Assembly (NCBI RefSeq): GCF_004764705.1
Contig: NZ_SHLX01000054.1
Span: 1 to 50,059, forward strand
Length of the DNA stretch: 50,059 nucleotides
Source: Paenibacillus cymbidii
Lineage (GTDB): Bacteria; Bacillota; Bacilli; Paenibacillales; NBRC-103111
Reading direction: 5' to 3'
Both the position numbers and the translations under genes were made by a program. The notes under the pieces were generated by a model. The model was not told where the DNA came from. It saw only the letters and a program-made list of their open reading frames with translations, and did no database searches. Below, piece after piece: positions 7,431 through 16,688 of this stretch. Position 1 is the stretch's first letter, and each line of letters begins with the position of its first letter.

Positions 7431-9711
7431 ACCGTTCGGCAATATCGCGGTAGGACGTGGCGTTGACGCCATGATACCGCTTGAAGGCGCGGCAGAACGT
7501 ATTGGACGACTGGTAGCCGACCCGTTCCGCGATTTCCTTGATGCTGAGACCGCTTTCGGCGAGCAGCTGCTGGGCACGCTCCATGCGCAGCTTCAGCATG
7601 CAGTCCGTAAACGTCATGCCGGTCTGCTCCTTGAACCATTGCGGAAAATAGTTGTCCGAGATGCGGAAGTAGTCCGCGGCGATGCTGACGTTCAGCTCCG
7701 CCCGGGCGTAATGGGCCGACATGAACGCGGACACGCGGTCGGCCGTTTCGCCTGCGCGCTGCTTCTTGGCGCTGGCGGCATACTCGCACACGCTCGCGTA
7801 CGTTTCCCGCACGCTGCGGTACGCCCGCTCCGCGTCGTCCGCGGCATGCAGCCGCAGATCGGGCGCCTTGACGGCCGGCAGCGCCGCCCCTTTGTCGCCG
7901 GCTGCCGCCTGGTCGGCCAGCTTGACCGCGCTGCCCCACAGTTCGCTGACGAAAAGGCCGAGCATGTAAAGCGACAGCTTGCGCTCCTCCGTATTGATCC
8001 GGTACAAGTCGTCGAGCAGCCGCAGCGTGTCTTCCTTCTCGCCGGCTCTTGCGGCATTCAGCAGCTTCGCCTGCATATCCGGCGGAAAATAATAGCTGGT
8101 CGGTATCGGCAAATCGCCGTACCGGATCAAGGCGTCGCTTCCGGCGCGCGAATGGGCGTGCAGGGCGAGATTCGCTTCCTCCAGCGAGCGGTGCGCGTCG
8201 GTCAGCCGTTCGTAGCCGCCGCCGACGGCGATGTCCGCCGCGATGCCGTAGCGGCCGCTCAATTCGTCGCGCAGCCGCTCCAGCGCCCGTTCGAGCGAGC
8301 CGATGCCGTCCGGATCGGCGGCCGGCACAACGAACAGCAGCGCGATCCGGTCCTGCGACAGCTCGTGCACGAACGCCGCCGCCGCGGGCATCGCCTCTGC
8401 GGTCTCGCGCACGAGCAGCCGCTGCATGTCGAGCGCGTCCAGGCTCGATTCCGCCAGCCGCAGCAGCGCCACGACGACCGTGCCTTCCTGCAGGCGGATG
8501 CCGGCATGCTCCAGCAGCGGCTGCGCCTCCCGCTCCGACACGATGTCGCCGCGCAGCAGCCGCCCGAACAAGGCCTCGCGCAGGAAAGCGCGCTGCCGCT
8601 CCATCTCCTCGCGCAATTGTTCGTTGCGATCGTACAAACCGGCGAGCGACTCCTGGATGAACCGATACGCGTTGGCCGTGCGCAGCGTGGCGCCGCTGGA
8701 GCGCTCCGCGATCAGGCTGACCATCCGCCGCACCGGACCGCTGTTGCGGTAAGCGAGCCAATAGGCGATCATCGCGCCGATAAGCAGCGAAACGCCGGCG
8801 TAAATTTGCATTGTCTTCTTGATATAGTGCACCTTCTGCAGCACGACCTGCAGCGGCTGCACAAAAACGTAGCGCCAGCCGGTCTGCTCCGACGTCAAAT
8901 ACGTCACCGACATGTCGCTGCCGGCGATCGTCCGGCGCAGGAAGCCGCTTGCGCCCGGCAGATCGAGCGCCTGCGCGGACAGCTCGCCCGGCGCCGCGGA
9001 CACCGTGCTGATCGTATGGCCTTCCTGATCGGCCACGTACGCCCAGCCGCCTTCGGCGATGTTCAGCTTGCCGAGCAGCTCGCGAATCCGCTCATTGTCG
9101 ATCAGCACTACCGCCGCGCCTTGCGGCTGGTCGCGGTAGCCGAGCGTCTGCACATATGCGATGTACCGGCCGTGCGCGCCGTTCAGCGTCGCGTCCGCCG
9201 CCGGCATGTAATGCTGCAGGTGGTACGGATTCAGGAACCGATCGTACCACGCATCGAATGAAACGCCGTCGTATCGGAACACATGCTCGTAAAACTGCTC
9301 CAGCGTATACGTATCTTTGGCCGTCATCGCCAGGTCGCCGATTTTGAACAGCAAATAATAGCCGGAGATGAAGCGGTTCGTCAGCGTATAATCGTAAAGA
9401 CTTTGCCGAAAGTCGACCAGCTGGTAAGTTGCCGTCCCCTGGAACGGATCGCGCAGCTGCTGAATTTGCCGCACCTTCGGATCGAACATCATCTGCCGCG
9501 TGATCGTGTCGACTTCGCCGAGCCGCCTGTCCAGCGTCTCCATGCCTTGCTGGAGCAGCGACATGCTGGAATCGGCCGCTTCCTTCTCCAGCAGATGGGC
9601 CGTATTGTTGTACGTGTACAGGCCGGCTCCAAGCGGAACGAACAGCACGATCAAATACGACAGCAGAAAACGCAGCACAATGCGCTGCCGGCCCGGTCTG
9701 AACGTTGGCAT
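7429..9711 (-). CDS. Membrane-anchored AraC-family regulator with extracellular sensor domain, block 1
   Basis: A 760-residue one-protein sensor and regulator. A helix near residues 12-34 (LRFLLSYLIVLFVPLGAGLY) is followed by a Cache-like extracellular domain of about 265 residues, a second helix near 300-320 (IYAGVSLLIGAMIAYWLAY), a cytoplasmic linker with a degenerate GGDEF-like middle region, and a C-terminal AraC pair of helix-turn-helices (ISDNYFPQWFKEQTG; AERVGYQSSNTFCRAFKRYHG). It should sense a sugar outside the cell and activate the downstream transporter operon. The frame runs open further upstream into the Nudix gene; the start at 9711 was chosen because AGGGGGAT precedes that ATG, which lies 17 bp after the Nudix stop. 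Confidence 0.88.
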   Translation of the reverse strand: MPTFRPGRQRIVLRFLLSYLIVLFVPLGAGLYTYNNTAHLLEKEAADSSMSLLQQGMETLDRRLGEVDTITRQMMFDPKVRQIQQLRDPFQGTATYQLVDFRQSLYDYTLTNRFISGYYLLFKIGDLAMTAKDTYTLEQFYEHVFRYDGVSFDAWYDRFLNPYHLQHYMPAADATLNGAHGRYIAYVQTLGYRDQPQGAAVVLIDNERIRELLGKLNIAEGGWAYVADQEGHTISTVSAAPGELSAQALDLPGASGFLRRTIAGSDMSVTYLTSEQTGWRYVFVQPLQVVLQKVHYIKKTMQIYAGVSLLIGAMIAYWLAYRNSGPVRRMVSLIAERSSGATLRTANAYRFIQESLAGLYDRNEQLREEMERQRAFLREALFGRLLRGDIVSEREAQPLLEHAGIRLQEGTVVVALLRLAESSLDALDMQRLLVRETAEAMPAAAAFVHELSQDRIALLFVVPAADPDGIGSLERALERLRDELSGRYGIAADIAVGGGYERLTDAHRSLEEANLALHAHSRAGSDALIRYGDLPIPTSYYFPPDMQAKLLNAARAGEKEDTLRLLDDLYRINTEERKLSLYMLGLFVSELWGSAVKLADQAAAGDKGAALPAVKAPDLRLHAADDAERAYRSVRETYASVCEYAASAKKQRAGETADRVSAFMSAHYARAELNVSIAADYFRISDNYFPQWFKEQTGMTFTDCMLKLRMERAQQLLAESGLSIKEIAERVGYQSSNTFCRAFKRYHGVNATSYRDIAER

Positions 9712-9728
9712 GCCGATCCCCCTGTTTG

Positions 9729-10262
9729 CTAGCGCATGCTGCGCCGTTTGATATGCGCGAATTGGTACAGCTCCGCCAGCTCGTCTCGCCCGCCTTCGCG
9801 GAAACGGCGGATCGCTTCGTCGATCGTCACCAGCTCGACTGCCGCTACCCGTTCGCCGTCCGGCGGATTGAGCGGATGGCCGACCAGCTTCACTTCGCCC
9901 CAGCCGAACAGCCGGATAAACCGCGGATGCGGCAGATGCTCGCGGTATGGCAGCGGCGAACTCGACTCGCAGTGCAGCTGTCCGCAGATGCGGTACGACA
10001 GCAGCTCCGCCCCCAGCTCCTCGCGCATTTCCCGGTGCAAGGTATCGAGGTAGCGCTCGCCGGGCTCCTTCGTCCCTCCCGGCAGCTCCCAGCGCCCGTC
10101 TTCCAGCTGCATCATGACGTAACTGCCGCCGCAAACCGGCACAATGCTGACATTGCTGATCTCGCGCTCATCCGCTTCCTGATCGTTTGGCATGAAGCGG
10201 GCCGTAACCGGCCCCCACTGTATCGGATTTGCCAATTTCGGGAACCCATGGGCAACTCCCAT
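9729..10262 (-). CDS. Nudix hydrolase
   Basis: A 177-residue Nudix-fold hydrolase that would cleave a nucleoside diphosphate linked to another group. The Nudix box is complete: GGTKEPGE, seven residues, then REMREELGA, matching Gx5Ex7REUXEEXGU with all metal-binding acids. The substrate is unknown. The start at 10262 is preferred because GGAGG lies seven bases upstream; an in-frame ATG at 10286 would add eight residues. It lies 17 bp upstream of the block 1 AraC regulator and is probably cotranscribed with it. A nucleotide-sugar substrate would suit the locus, but that is inference. Confidence 0.88.
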   Translation of the reverse strand: MGVAHGFPKLANPIQWGPVTARFMPNDQEADEREISNVSIVPVCGGSYVMMQLEDGRWELPGGTKEPGERYLDTLHREMREELGAELLSYRICGQLHCESSSPLPYREHLPHPRFIRLFGWGEVKLVGHPLNPPDGERVAAVELVTIDEAIRRFREGGRDELAELYQFAHIKRRSMR

Positions 10263-10294
10263 ATTCCTTCCTCCGTCTTCGTTCATCTGCCACC

Positions 10295-10303
10295 ATCATA
10301 GCA
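10295..10303 (-). promoter_or_regulatory. Extended -10 promoter element before the Nudix gene
   Basis: Minus strand TGCTATGAT is a TGN-extended -10 about 33 bases before the chosen Nudix start. No convincing -35 is present, which extended -10 promoters tolerate. In the remaining 316-base gap to 10578 I see only the solo hairpin at 10433, a -10 at 10493 and a cre-like site at 10564. Confidence 0.4.
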
Positions 10304-10432
10304 CACGCCATCGTTTCGCAGCATAGCGTTTTTGCAAGCTGGAGCACGTTTCCTGCATCATCCAAACATGTTGTCAGGTCAAGCGCCTGCCGCTCGACAT
10401 GCGGGTTGCTCCGCTCCGGGCGGGGAGGGTGA

Positions 10433-10457
10433 AATAGGCCATACTAAATAGTCTATT
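10433..10457. repeat. Solo copy of the AATAGGCC hairpin unit
   Basis: AATAGGCCAT at one end and AGTCTATT at the other, 25 bp in all. It has the same length and end sequences as the single units of the four-hairpin element seen at 21845, 36436 and 49774. The pairing is imperfect. It lies between the divergent Nudix and AraC genes. Confidence 0.5.
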
Positions 10458-10492
10458 TTGCAACCCCCTTCCTGTCCGCGGCACGTTCCATG

Positions 10493-10498
10493 TATAAT
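10493..10498 (+). promoter_or_regulatory. Probable -10 box (TATAAT) of the block 2 AraC regulator
   Basis: A perfect TATAAT 80 bases before the ATG at 10579. The nearest -35 candidate (TTCCTG, 18 bp upstream) is poor. Confidence 0.45.
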
Positions 10499-10563
10499 CG
10501 ATGGTAACAATCGGCAATTCCGCGCGGTGCCCCGTTTACCGATGATTTGCATCCGACCTTGGA

Positions 10564-10577
10564 AGGAAGCGCTTTCC
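10564..10577 (+). promoter_or_regulatory. Weak cre-like palindrome over the RBS of the block 2 regulator
   Basis: AGGAAGCGCTTTCC fits 11 of 14 positions of the cre consensus TGWAARCGYTWNCW and has the AAGCGCTT core. It covers the interval between GGAAGGA and the start codon, where a bound repressor would block elongation. Confidence 0.25.
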
Positions 10578-10578
10578 T

Positions 10579-12921
10579 ATGAAGCCATTGCGACTGCTTT
10601 TGCCCAAACCGTTCGGCTCGTTTATGCCGCGCACTTATCGGGGGCGCATTTCCGTCTCGCTTGCCGCCGCCTTCCTCGTCGTCATCGTCATCTTCGCCTT
10701 TGCGGTACACTACAGAACGAACGACTTGCTCGAACGCAACCAGTACGAAGCGAACCGCAAGGCGCTGGCGCAGGTCAAGCATACGATCGAGTACATGAAT
10801 GATGTGATGAAGCAAACGGCGCTGGCGATTTTTTTCAATTCGGATATCGCTGCGGTCATGAGCAAGGACAACGCGGAAGCCAACGACTCGATTGTCCGCT
10901 TCAACCGGGCCATCAGCTCGATCACCTCCACCCAGACGTTCATCGATTCGATCTACGTGTACAATCCGCGCACCCAATCCTACTGGTCCGCCGGCAACCG
11001 CAATTACGACAGCGACCGCGGCTTCCAGGAGCTTGCCGCCAGCCCCGGCCGACTGCCGAAGCTGAAGCCGGTTCTGCGCACGGTAGAGCTCGGCGGTTAC
11101 GCCGACAACAAGGCGTACAAAAACGTCTTTACTTACCTCATGTACGACAACGAAGACGCCGGCGGTCCGCGAGGGGTCGTCGTCAATATCGATGCCGACT
11201 GGCTGTTCGACAATATTGCGGCGGTCACCCGCGAAGGCAAACGCGGCGACGACGCCATCTTCATCGCCGACCGCGGCGGACGGCTCGCCGCAGCCGGAAG
11301 CGACGCCGCAGGCAGCCTGCTCGCGGGCGTCGGCGACGCTTATGCCGGCCGCCTGATGGCGGGGCGCATCAACGCCGAAGAAGGCTTCTTCCCCGCCCGG
11401 CTCGGCGGCGAACAATACCTGATTGCTTATACCGGCGTGGACAACACCGACTGGGTGCTGCTGCGGGCGCAGCATTTTGGCGAGCTCTACCGCTACATCA
11501 ATCAAATCAAAACAAGCTTGTACGCGATCACCGGCTTGTTCGTCCTGCTGGCGCTGGCCATTTCCTTCCTCGTGGCCAAAGGCATTTACCGGCCGATCGG
11601 CGGGCTCGTCCGCACCGTCAGCTCCCACAGCGCGGCGAACCGCGGCTGGAGGCGGCAAGACGACGAAATCGGCTACTTGCACGATCATTTCCTGCAGCGC
11701 CAGCAATCGAACGCGGAAATCGCCAAATCTTATTTCCTCCGCCGGCTGCTGACGGAAAGCGCGGAAATCGACGCACACGAGCTCGGCCGCTCGTGTGCGG
11801 AATACCGCTTGCCGTTCGATCCGCAGCGCCCGTTCCACATTTGCGTCGTCCGGCTCGACCGCTACCGCCGGCTGGAGCTGCAGCTCGCCGCCAAAGAGCT
11901 GCAGCTGTACCGCTTCTCGGTCCGCAATATCGTGTCCGAGCTGCTCTCCCGCTCCCTTGCCTGCGAAATGCTCGAATTTCGCCGCGATCAGGCGGCGCTG
12001 ATCGTGCAGCCGCCCGTCGGCGCCGGCGGCCATGAAGAATGGAGCGAATCGCTGCGCGAAGCGCAGGATTTCGTCGCGCGGCACTACCCGATTACGTTCT
12101 CGGCGGCGATCGGCGGGAAAGCTTCGTTCAAGGACTTGACCCGCAGCTACGACGAGGCGCAGCACAATCTCGCCTACACCTTCGTTTACGGCAGCGAATG
12201 CATCATCCTGCCGGATGCGGTGCCGGACGCGCTGGGCAACCGCCCCGCCGCCTACGAGGGAACGGCGGAGAAACGGCTGTTCCGCGACATTCGCAGCGGC
12301 AACGCCGACAACGTGCGGACCGGCCTGCTGAAGGTGTGCAACGAAATTTCGACGCTGCCTGCCGGCCGAATCACCCCGGCATGCGCCGCATTCGTGCACC
12401 GGCTGAAGGCGGTCGTCGAAGAAATCGCCGCCTATAAGGGGATGCGAACGGCCGTCGCCTTCGACGAGCTCGTATCGCGCCTGCCCGAGTACGATACGCT
12501 GGACGAATGGCGGGAGGCGCTGTCCGAGCAGCTGTTCCGAACGCTGGCCGCAAGCGCAAGCGATCCGGCAAGCGACAAAAAAACACAGCTCGCCGAAGCC
12601 GCCAAGCAGCTTATTCAGGCCGGCTTCGCCGATCCGGCGATGAGCTTGCGCCACATCGCCGATTCGCTCAAGCTGTCGACGGAATATGCAGGCAAGGCGT
12701 TCAAATCGGCGACCGGCTTGTCCGTCGCCGAATATTTGAACGACATCCGCCTGACCCGGGCGGCCGAGCTGCTGGAGAACGGCAACGTGCCCGTCGGCGA
12801 AGTCGCCATGGCCGTCGGCGTCGAGAACGAAACGTACTTCTACAAGATGTTCAAGAAGAAGTACGGCGTGACCCCTCGCGAATACACTTTCCATCACAAA
12901 AGGCCCGACCGGAGCGGCTAA
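10579..12921 (+). CDS. Membrane-anchored AraC-family regulator with extracellular sensor domain, block 2
   Basis: A 780-residue sensor and regulator built like the block 1 protein. A helix near residues 24-44 (ISVSLAAAFLVVIVIFAFAV) leads to a Cache-like extracellular domain of about 265 residues, then a helix near 313-333 (LYAITGLFVLLALAISFLVAK), a cytoplasmic linker, and a C-terminal AraC domain (HIADSLKLSTEYAGKAFKSATG; AMAVGVENETYFYKMFKKKYGVTPREY). It probably activates the operon that begins 173 bp downstream. Start: ATG preceded by GGAAGGA, eleven bases away. It resembles the block 3 regulator, especially in the last helix-turn-helix, which suggests the two blocks are paralogous. Confidence 0.88.
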   Translation: MKPLRLLLPKPFGSFMPRTYRGRISVSLAAAFLVVIVIFAFAVHYRTNDLLERNQYEANRKALAQVKHTIEYMNDVMKQTALAIFFNSDIAAVMSKDNAEANDSIVRFNRAISSITSTQTFIDSIYVYNPRTQSYWSAGNRNYDSDRGFQELAASPGRLPKLKPVLRTVELGGYADNKAYKNVFTYLMYDNEDAGGPRGVVVNIDADWLFDNIAAVTREGKRGDDAIFIADRGGRLAAAGSDAAGSLLAGVGDAYAGRLMAGRINAEEGFFPARLGGEQYLIAYTGVDNTDWVLLRAQHFGELYRYINQIKTSLYAITGLFVLLALAISFLVAKGIYRPIGGLVRTVSSHSAANRGWRRQDDEIGYLHDHFLQRQQSNAEIAKSYFLRRLLTESAEIDAHELGRSCAEYRLPFDPQRPFHICVVRLDRYRRLELQLAAKELQLYRFSVRNIVSELLSRSLACEMLEFRRDQAALIVQPPVGAGGHEEWSESLREAQDFVARHYPITFSAAIGGKASFKDLTRSYDEAQHNLAYTFVYGSECIILPDAVPDALGNRPAAYEGTAEKRLFRDIRSGNADNVRTGLLKVCNEISTLPAGRITPACAAFVHRLKAVVEEIAAYKGMRTAVAFDELVSRLPEYDTLDEWREALSEQLFRTLAASASDPASDKKTQLAEAAKQLIQAGFADPAMSLRHIADSLKLSTEYAGKAFKSATGLSVAEYLNDIRLTRAAELLENGNVPVGEVAMAVGVENETYFYKMFKKKYGVTPREYTFHHKRPDRSG

Positions 12922-12966
12922 ACCGCCCGAATGCGCCGGAAAAAGACAGAAAACACGAAAAAGTGG

Positions 12967-12997
12967 AGCCGGTTTGTGCAGATGACCGGTTTTTTTT
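12967..12997 (+). terminator. Terminator of the block 2 regulator
   Basis: AGCCGGT (12967-12973) pairs with ACCGGTT (12985-12991, one G-T pair) and the T run continues to 12997. It separates the regulator from the transporter genes. Confidence 0.6.
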
Positions 12998-13041
12998 CAT
13001 TCCCGGATCGGGTCGTTTGCGTTATCGTTAAACCCGCCTCC

Positions 13042-13058
13042 TCCTCCGCTGCGGAGGA
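13042..13058. promoter_or_regulatory. Inverted repeat upstream of the block 2 transporter operon
   Basis: TCCTCCGC, one T, then GCGGAGGA: a perfect inverted repeat 36 bp before the LplB-type start. It could be an operator or a 5' leader hairpin. No clear sigma-A promoter is visible between 12998 and 13094. Confidence 0.35.
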
Positions 13059-13094
13059 CCAACAGGCATATCAAAGAAGAAAGCGGGGCAAACA

Positions 13095-14018
13095 ATGCGA
13101 TCGATCGCATGGAAACAAGCAAGCCGGACATTCGGCCGGAACAGGGCGATCCTCCTGCTCAGCCTGCCCGGCGTCCTGTTCCTGCTCGTCTTCGCGTACT
13201 TGCCGATGGTCGGCGTCGTGCTGGCGTTCAAGGACTACTATCCGATCAAAGGCATCTGGGCGAGCGAATGGATCGGGTTCAAAAACTTCGCGTTTTTTTT
13301 CCAATCGCAGGACGCGTACCGGGTGACGCGCAACACGATCGGGATCAACCTGCTGTTCATCGCAACGACGCTCTTCATCTCCGTCTCGTTCGCGCTGATG
13401 CTGAACGAACTGCGCAACAAGGCCAAAGTTTATCTGGTGCTGATGTTCATCCCGTTCTTCGTCTCGTGGGTCGTCGCCAGCTACATCCTGTACGCCTTCC
13501 TGAACACGGACCTGGGCGTGCTCAATCATCTGCTGACGGGCTTCGGGCTGCAGCCGGTGCAATGGTACGCCCATCCGCGCTATTGGGTTGCCATCCTGGC
13601 GATTTGCCACATCTGGAAAGCGACCGGTTACGCCACCATCATTTATTACACCGGGCTGATCGGCATCGACCAGACGTACTATGAAGCGGCGGCGATCGAC
13701 GGCGCAAGCAAATGGCGGCAAATGACGCGCATTTCCATTCCGCTGCTCGTTCCGCTCATGACGCTGCTGGTGCTCGTGCAGGTCGGCCATGTCATCCGTT
13801 CCGATTTCGGCATGTTCTACTTCCTGACGAAAGACTCGACCGCGTTGTATCCCGTCACGGACGTCATCGACACGTACGTGTTCCGCGCGCTCCGCGTCAC
13901 CGGCGACATCGGCATGGCGACGGCGGCGGGCTTGTACCAATCGGCGGTAGGCTTCGTGCTGGTGCTGGTTACCAATGCGGTGGTCAAGAAAATCAACCGC
14001 GACAACGCCGTTTTTTAA
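13095..14018 (+). CDS. Carbohydrate ABC transporter permease, LplB type, block 2
   Basis: A 307-residue membrane permease. The first helix (ILLLSLPGVLFLLVFAYLPM) ends in the family's YLPM-VGVVLAFKDY stretch. The EAA loop reads EAAAIDGASKW...SIPLL. It is the first gene of the block 2 transporter set and would form the channel with the next gene's product. Start: the ATG at 13095; the upstream AAGCGGGG is a weak ribosome binding site, but no better start is in frame. Confidence 0.92.
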   Translation: MRSIAWKQASRTFGRNRAILLLSLPGVLFLLVFAYLPMVGVVLAFKDYYPIKGIWASEWIGFKNFAFFFQSQDAYRVTRNTIGINLLFIATTLFISVSFALMLNELRNKAKVYLVLMFIPFFVSWVVASYILYAFLNTDLGVLNHLLTGFGLQPVQWYAHPRYWVAILAICHIWKATGYATIIYYTGLIGIDQTYYEAAAIDGASKWRQMTRISIPLLVPLMTLLVLVQVGHVIRSDFGMFYFLTKDSTALYPVTDVIDTYVFRALRVTGDIGMATAAGLYQSAVGFVLVLVTNAVVKKINRDNAVF

Positions 14019-14048
14019 ACGCATCGTATGGGAAAGGAGCTTGGCAAC

Positions 14049-14957
14049 TTGGCTGTTTCAGGCGATTCGAAGCTGACCGCGATTCCCGTCTGGTCGGCGG
14101 CAATCATTCACGGATGGTTCATCCTGTTCTCGTTGTTCTGCGTCGTGCCGTTTCTGTTCGTCCTGTCGGGGTCGTTCACCGACGAAACGGCGCTCACCGT
14201 GGAAGGCTACCGGCTCATTCCCGCCGAATTCAGCCTGTCCGCTTACCGCTATGTGCTCGAGCGGCCGGATGCGCTCATCCGCGGCTATCTCGTTTCGGCG
14301 ATCGTTACGGCAGCCGGCACGGCGTTTGCCCTGTTCGTCTCCACCCTGCTCGGCTACGCAATCACACGCAAGGATTACAGCTACCGGAACGCCACGTCCT
14401 TCTACATCTTCTTCACGATGTTGTTCAGCGGCGGGCTGGTGCCCTGGTACATCCTGATCGTCAACTATTTGCATCTCGGCGATACGCTGTTTGCGCTCAT
14501 CCTGCCTTATACCGTCATTCCGATGTTCGTGCTGTTTCTGAAAGGGTTCCTGTCCGGCATTCCCCACGAGCTGTACGAATCGGCCAAAATCGACGGCGCC
14601 GGCGAATGGACGATTTTCGTCCGGGTCGTGCTGCCCTTGTCGAAGCCGGGGCTGGCGACAGTCGGCTTGTTTTATGCTCTGCATTATTGGAACGACTGGT
14701 ACTTGTCGCTGATGTTCATCGACAACAACAAGCTGATTCCGCTGCAGGCGATTTTGTACCGGCTCATGAACGACATCGACTTTTTGACCAAAAATGCCGT
14801 TGTCGCCGCCAGCGTTGGAGTCGACTTCTCGCGCCTGCCGAGCGAAACCGCCCGCATGGCCACCGCCGTGCTGGCCGCCGGTCCGATGCTGGTCGTCTTC
14901 CCGTTTTTCCAGAAATATTTCGTCAAAGGGCTGATCGTCGGCTCCGTCAAGGAATAA
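14049..14957 (+). CDS. Carbohydrate ABC transporter permease, YtcP/MalG type, block 2
   Basis: A 302-residue permease with about six helices (first: IIHGWFILFSLFCVVPFLFV). The EAA loop is ESAKIDGAGEW...VLPLS, and the C-terminus FFQKYFVKGLIVGSVKE is typical of the family. The start is taken as TTG at 14049, because AAAGGAG (14033-14039) lies nine bases before it. The in-frame ATG at 14028 lies upstream of that site and has no ribosome binding site of its own; using it would add seven residues. It follows the LplB-type gene closely and partners its product. Confidence 0.9.
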   Translation: MAVSGDSKLTAIPVWSAAIIHGWFILFSLFCVVPFLFVLSGSFTDETALTVEGYRLIPAEFSLSAYRYVLERPDALIRGYLVSAIVTAAGTAFALFVSTLLGYAITRKDYSYRNATSFYIFFTMLFSGGLVPWYILIVNYLHLGDTLFALILPYTVIPMFVLFLKGFLSGIPHELYESAKIDGAGEWTIFVRVVLPLSKPGLATVGLFYALHYWNDWYLSLMFIDNNKLIPLQAILYRLMNDIDFLTKNAVVAASVGVDFSRLPSETARMATAVLAAGPMLVVFPFFQKYFVKGLIVGSVKE

Positions 14958-15030
14958 CCGCGGCTACTCCCGCCTCAATTACGTGCTTGGGCGGATGGCA
15001 TATATACAACGAACAGGGAGGTAACGCAAG

Positions 15031-16605
15031 ATGGGCAACATCATCGCAGATCACCGGGGCAAAATCGCTCCGGCAAGCATCGCCGTCGTCATGCTGGCGG
15101 GACTGCTGGCCGGCTGCGGCGGCGACAAAAAAGAGGGGGCCGCTTCGCCGTCGGCCAGCGCAACGCCTGCCGGAGCGAGCAAGGCGCCGGCAAGCAGCGC
15201 GTCGCCAACGCCGGCGGCCAAGCTGGAGCCGGTTGCGCTGACCTGGTACATGCTCGGCTCGCCGCAGCCGGACCAGGACGCCGTGTTCGCGGAAGCGAAC
15301 AAAATCATCAAAGAGAAGCTCAACGCGACGGTCGATTTCAAAATTATCGCCAACGGGGAATACGACGCAAAAATGAAAGTGAAAATCGCCGCCGGCGAAG
15401 ACTGGGATCTTGCTTTTACGTCAAGCTGGGCGAACAACTATTTTCAGAATGCGGGAAAAGGCACTTATCTCGACGTCAGCCAATTGCTCGACAAGTACGC
15501 GCCGAAGCGCAAGGCGGCCGTGCCGCAGAACGTCTGGGACGGGCTGAAGATCGGCGGCAGGCTGTACGGCCTGGTCAACGGCTATATCGCCTGGCAGGAC
15601 GGCATCTACATCCAGAAGGAGTACGTCAAAAAGTACAACGTCGACACGGCGAGCATCAAGTCGCTCAAGGATCTGGAGCCGCTGCTGGCGACGATCAAGA
15701 AGAACGAGCCCGACAAAATTCCGTTCGGCATGACCAAGGGCGGCATCAACAACTGGGGCAGCATCGGCAACGGCGGCGTCGAGCTGTTCATCGGCGCCGG
15801 CATCCCGGTGGCGGTCATGCGGGGCGACAAGTCGGCCAAAGCGTTCAACGTGCTTGAAATGCCGGAGACGAAGGCGTATTTCGAGCTGCTGCACGACTGG
15901 TACGGCAAAGGCTACATCAGCAAGGACGCGCCGACAATCGCCGACAAAAGCGCGGATCTGAAAGCCGGCAAAATCGTCGTCGACATGGCGAACACGATTT
16001 ATCCGGGCGTGGAAGGCGAAGTCAAAAATCAATTCGGCGGACGCGACGTATCCGTCATCGAAACGAGCAAGCCGTTCGTCGTCGCCACCAGCACGTTCTC
16101 GACGATGACCGCGATCAACGCCCGCTCGAAAAATCCGGAACGCGCCATGATGCTGTACGAACTCGTCAACAACGACCGCGACCTGTTCAAGCTGCTCGGC
16201 GCGGGCATCAAGGACAAACACTTCACGCAACTCGAGAACAACACGATCAAGCTGATTCCGAATTCGGGCTACGCGCCGGGCAACAATTGGGCGTGGGGCG
16301 ATCTCGACCGCAACGGCTATCTCGTCGAAGGGCAGCCGGCCGGCATGCTGGAAGGCAAAATCAAATCGAGCCAGAATGCCGACGTATCCAGCCTGATCGG
16401 ATTTTCGTTCGATACGACGCCGGTGAAAACCGAATTCGCGCAAATTACGTCGGTCGCCCAGGAATACGGACCGCTGCTGATGACGGGAGCCTCCGATCCC
16501 GGCAAGGTGCTGCCGGAATATATCGACAAGCTGAAAAAAGCGGGCCTGGACAAACTGCTTGCGGAAGTGCAGAAACAAATCGACGAGTGGAAAAAAACGA
16601 AGTGA
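15031..16605 (+). CDS. Sugar ABC transporter substrate-binding lipoprotein, block 2
   Basis: A 524-residue lipid-anchored binding protein. The signal peptide ends in lipobox LAGC (Cys29), followed by a linker of about 40 residues rich in Ala, Ser, Pro and Gly. The binding domain opens with LTWYMLGSPQPDQDAVF, and internal motifs such as AGEDWDLAFTSSW are usual in this family. Start: ATG eight bases after GGGAGGT. It is the best comparison for the broken block 3 protein: the two align to nearly equal length (524 and 521 if read through) and both end in an LDEW- or IDEW-type helix with a Lys/Thr tail. A stem-loop follows at 16617-16642 before the secreted beta-helix gene. Confidence 0.92.
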   Translation: MGNIIADHRGKIAPASIAVVMLAGLLAGCGGDKKEGAASPSASATPAGASKAPASSASPTPAAKLEPVALTWYMLGSPQPDQDAVFAEANKIIKEKLNATVDFKIIANGEYDAKMKVKIAAGEDWDLAFTSSWANNYFQNAGKGTYLDVSQLLDKYAPKRKAAVPQNVWDGLKIGGRLYGLVNGYIAWQDGIYIQKEYVKKYNVDTASIKSLKDLEPLLATIKKNEPDKIPFGMTKGGINNWGSIGNGGVELFIGAGIPVAVMRGDKSAKAFNVLEMPETKAYFELLHDWYGKGYISKDAPTIADKSADLKAGKIVVDMANTIYPGVEGEVKNQFGGRDVSVIETSKPFVVATSTFSTMTAINARSKNPERAMMLYELVNNDRDLFKLLGAGIKDKHFTQLENNTIKLIPNSGYAPGNNWAWGDLDRNGYLVEGQPAGMLEGKIKSSQNADVSSLIGFSFDTTPVKTEFAQITSVAQEYGPLLMTGASDPGKVLPEYIDKLKKAGLDKLLAEVQKQIDEWKKTK

Positions 16606-16616
16606 GCGGGAACGGA

Positions 16617-16642
16617 GGGGAACCGGCAATTGCCCGTTCCCC
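16617..16642 (+). other. Intercistronic stem-loop between binding protein and beta-helix gene, block 2
   Basis: GGGGAAC, C, GGC (16617-16627), loop AATT, GCC, C, GTTCCCC (16632-16642): a ten-pair stem with one C-C mismatch. No T run follows, so it more likely protects the 3' end of the binding-protein message or partly attenuates than terminates fully. Confidence 0.5.
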
Positions 16643-16688
16643 GTTCTGTTATGGAAAATTGCATATGGCATACAAGGAGGGAATTGAC

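Noticed and set aside
7238..7453. Small plus-strand gene in the gap before the block 1 permease
   Set aside because: It overlaps the promoter, cre-like site and terminator of the minus strand and shows no family features.
3592..9261. Long plus-strand open frames opposite block 1 (3592-5364, 5392-7308, 7351-9261)
   Set aside because: All lie opposite genes with definite family motifs, have Arg/Gln/His-rich products and no ribosome binding sites.
9712..10134. N-terminal extension of the block 1 regulator to 10134
   Set aside because: It overlaps the Nudix gene out of frame; the ATG at 9711 has its own ribosome binding site and directly precedes the first membrane helix.
10453..12897. 814-codon minus-strand open frame opposite the block 2 regulator
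   Set aside because: GC-rich antisense shadow: Arg/His/Gln-rich product, no recognisable domain, and the plus strand holds a clear AraC protein.
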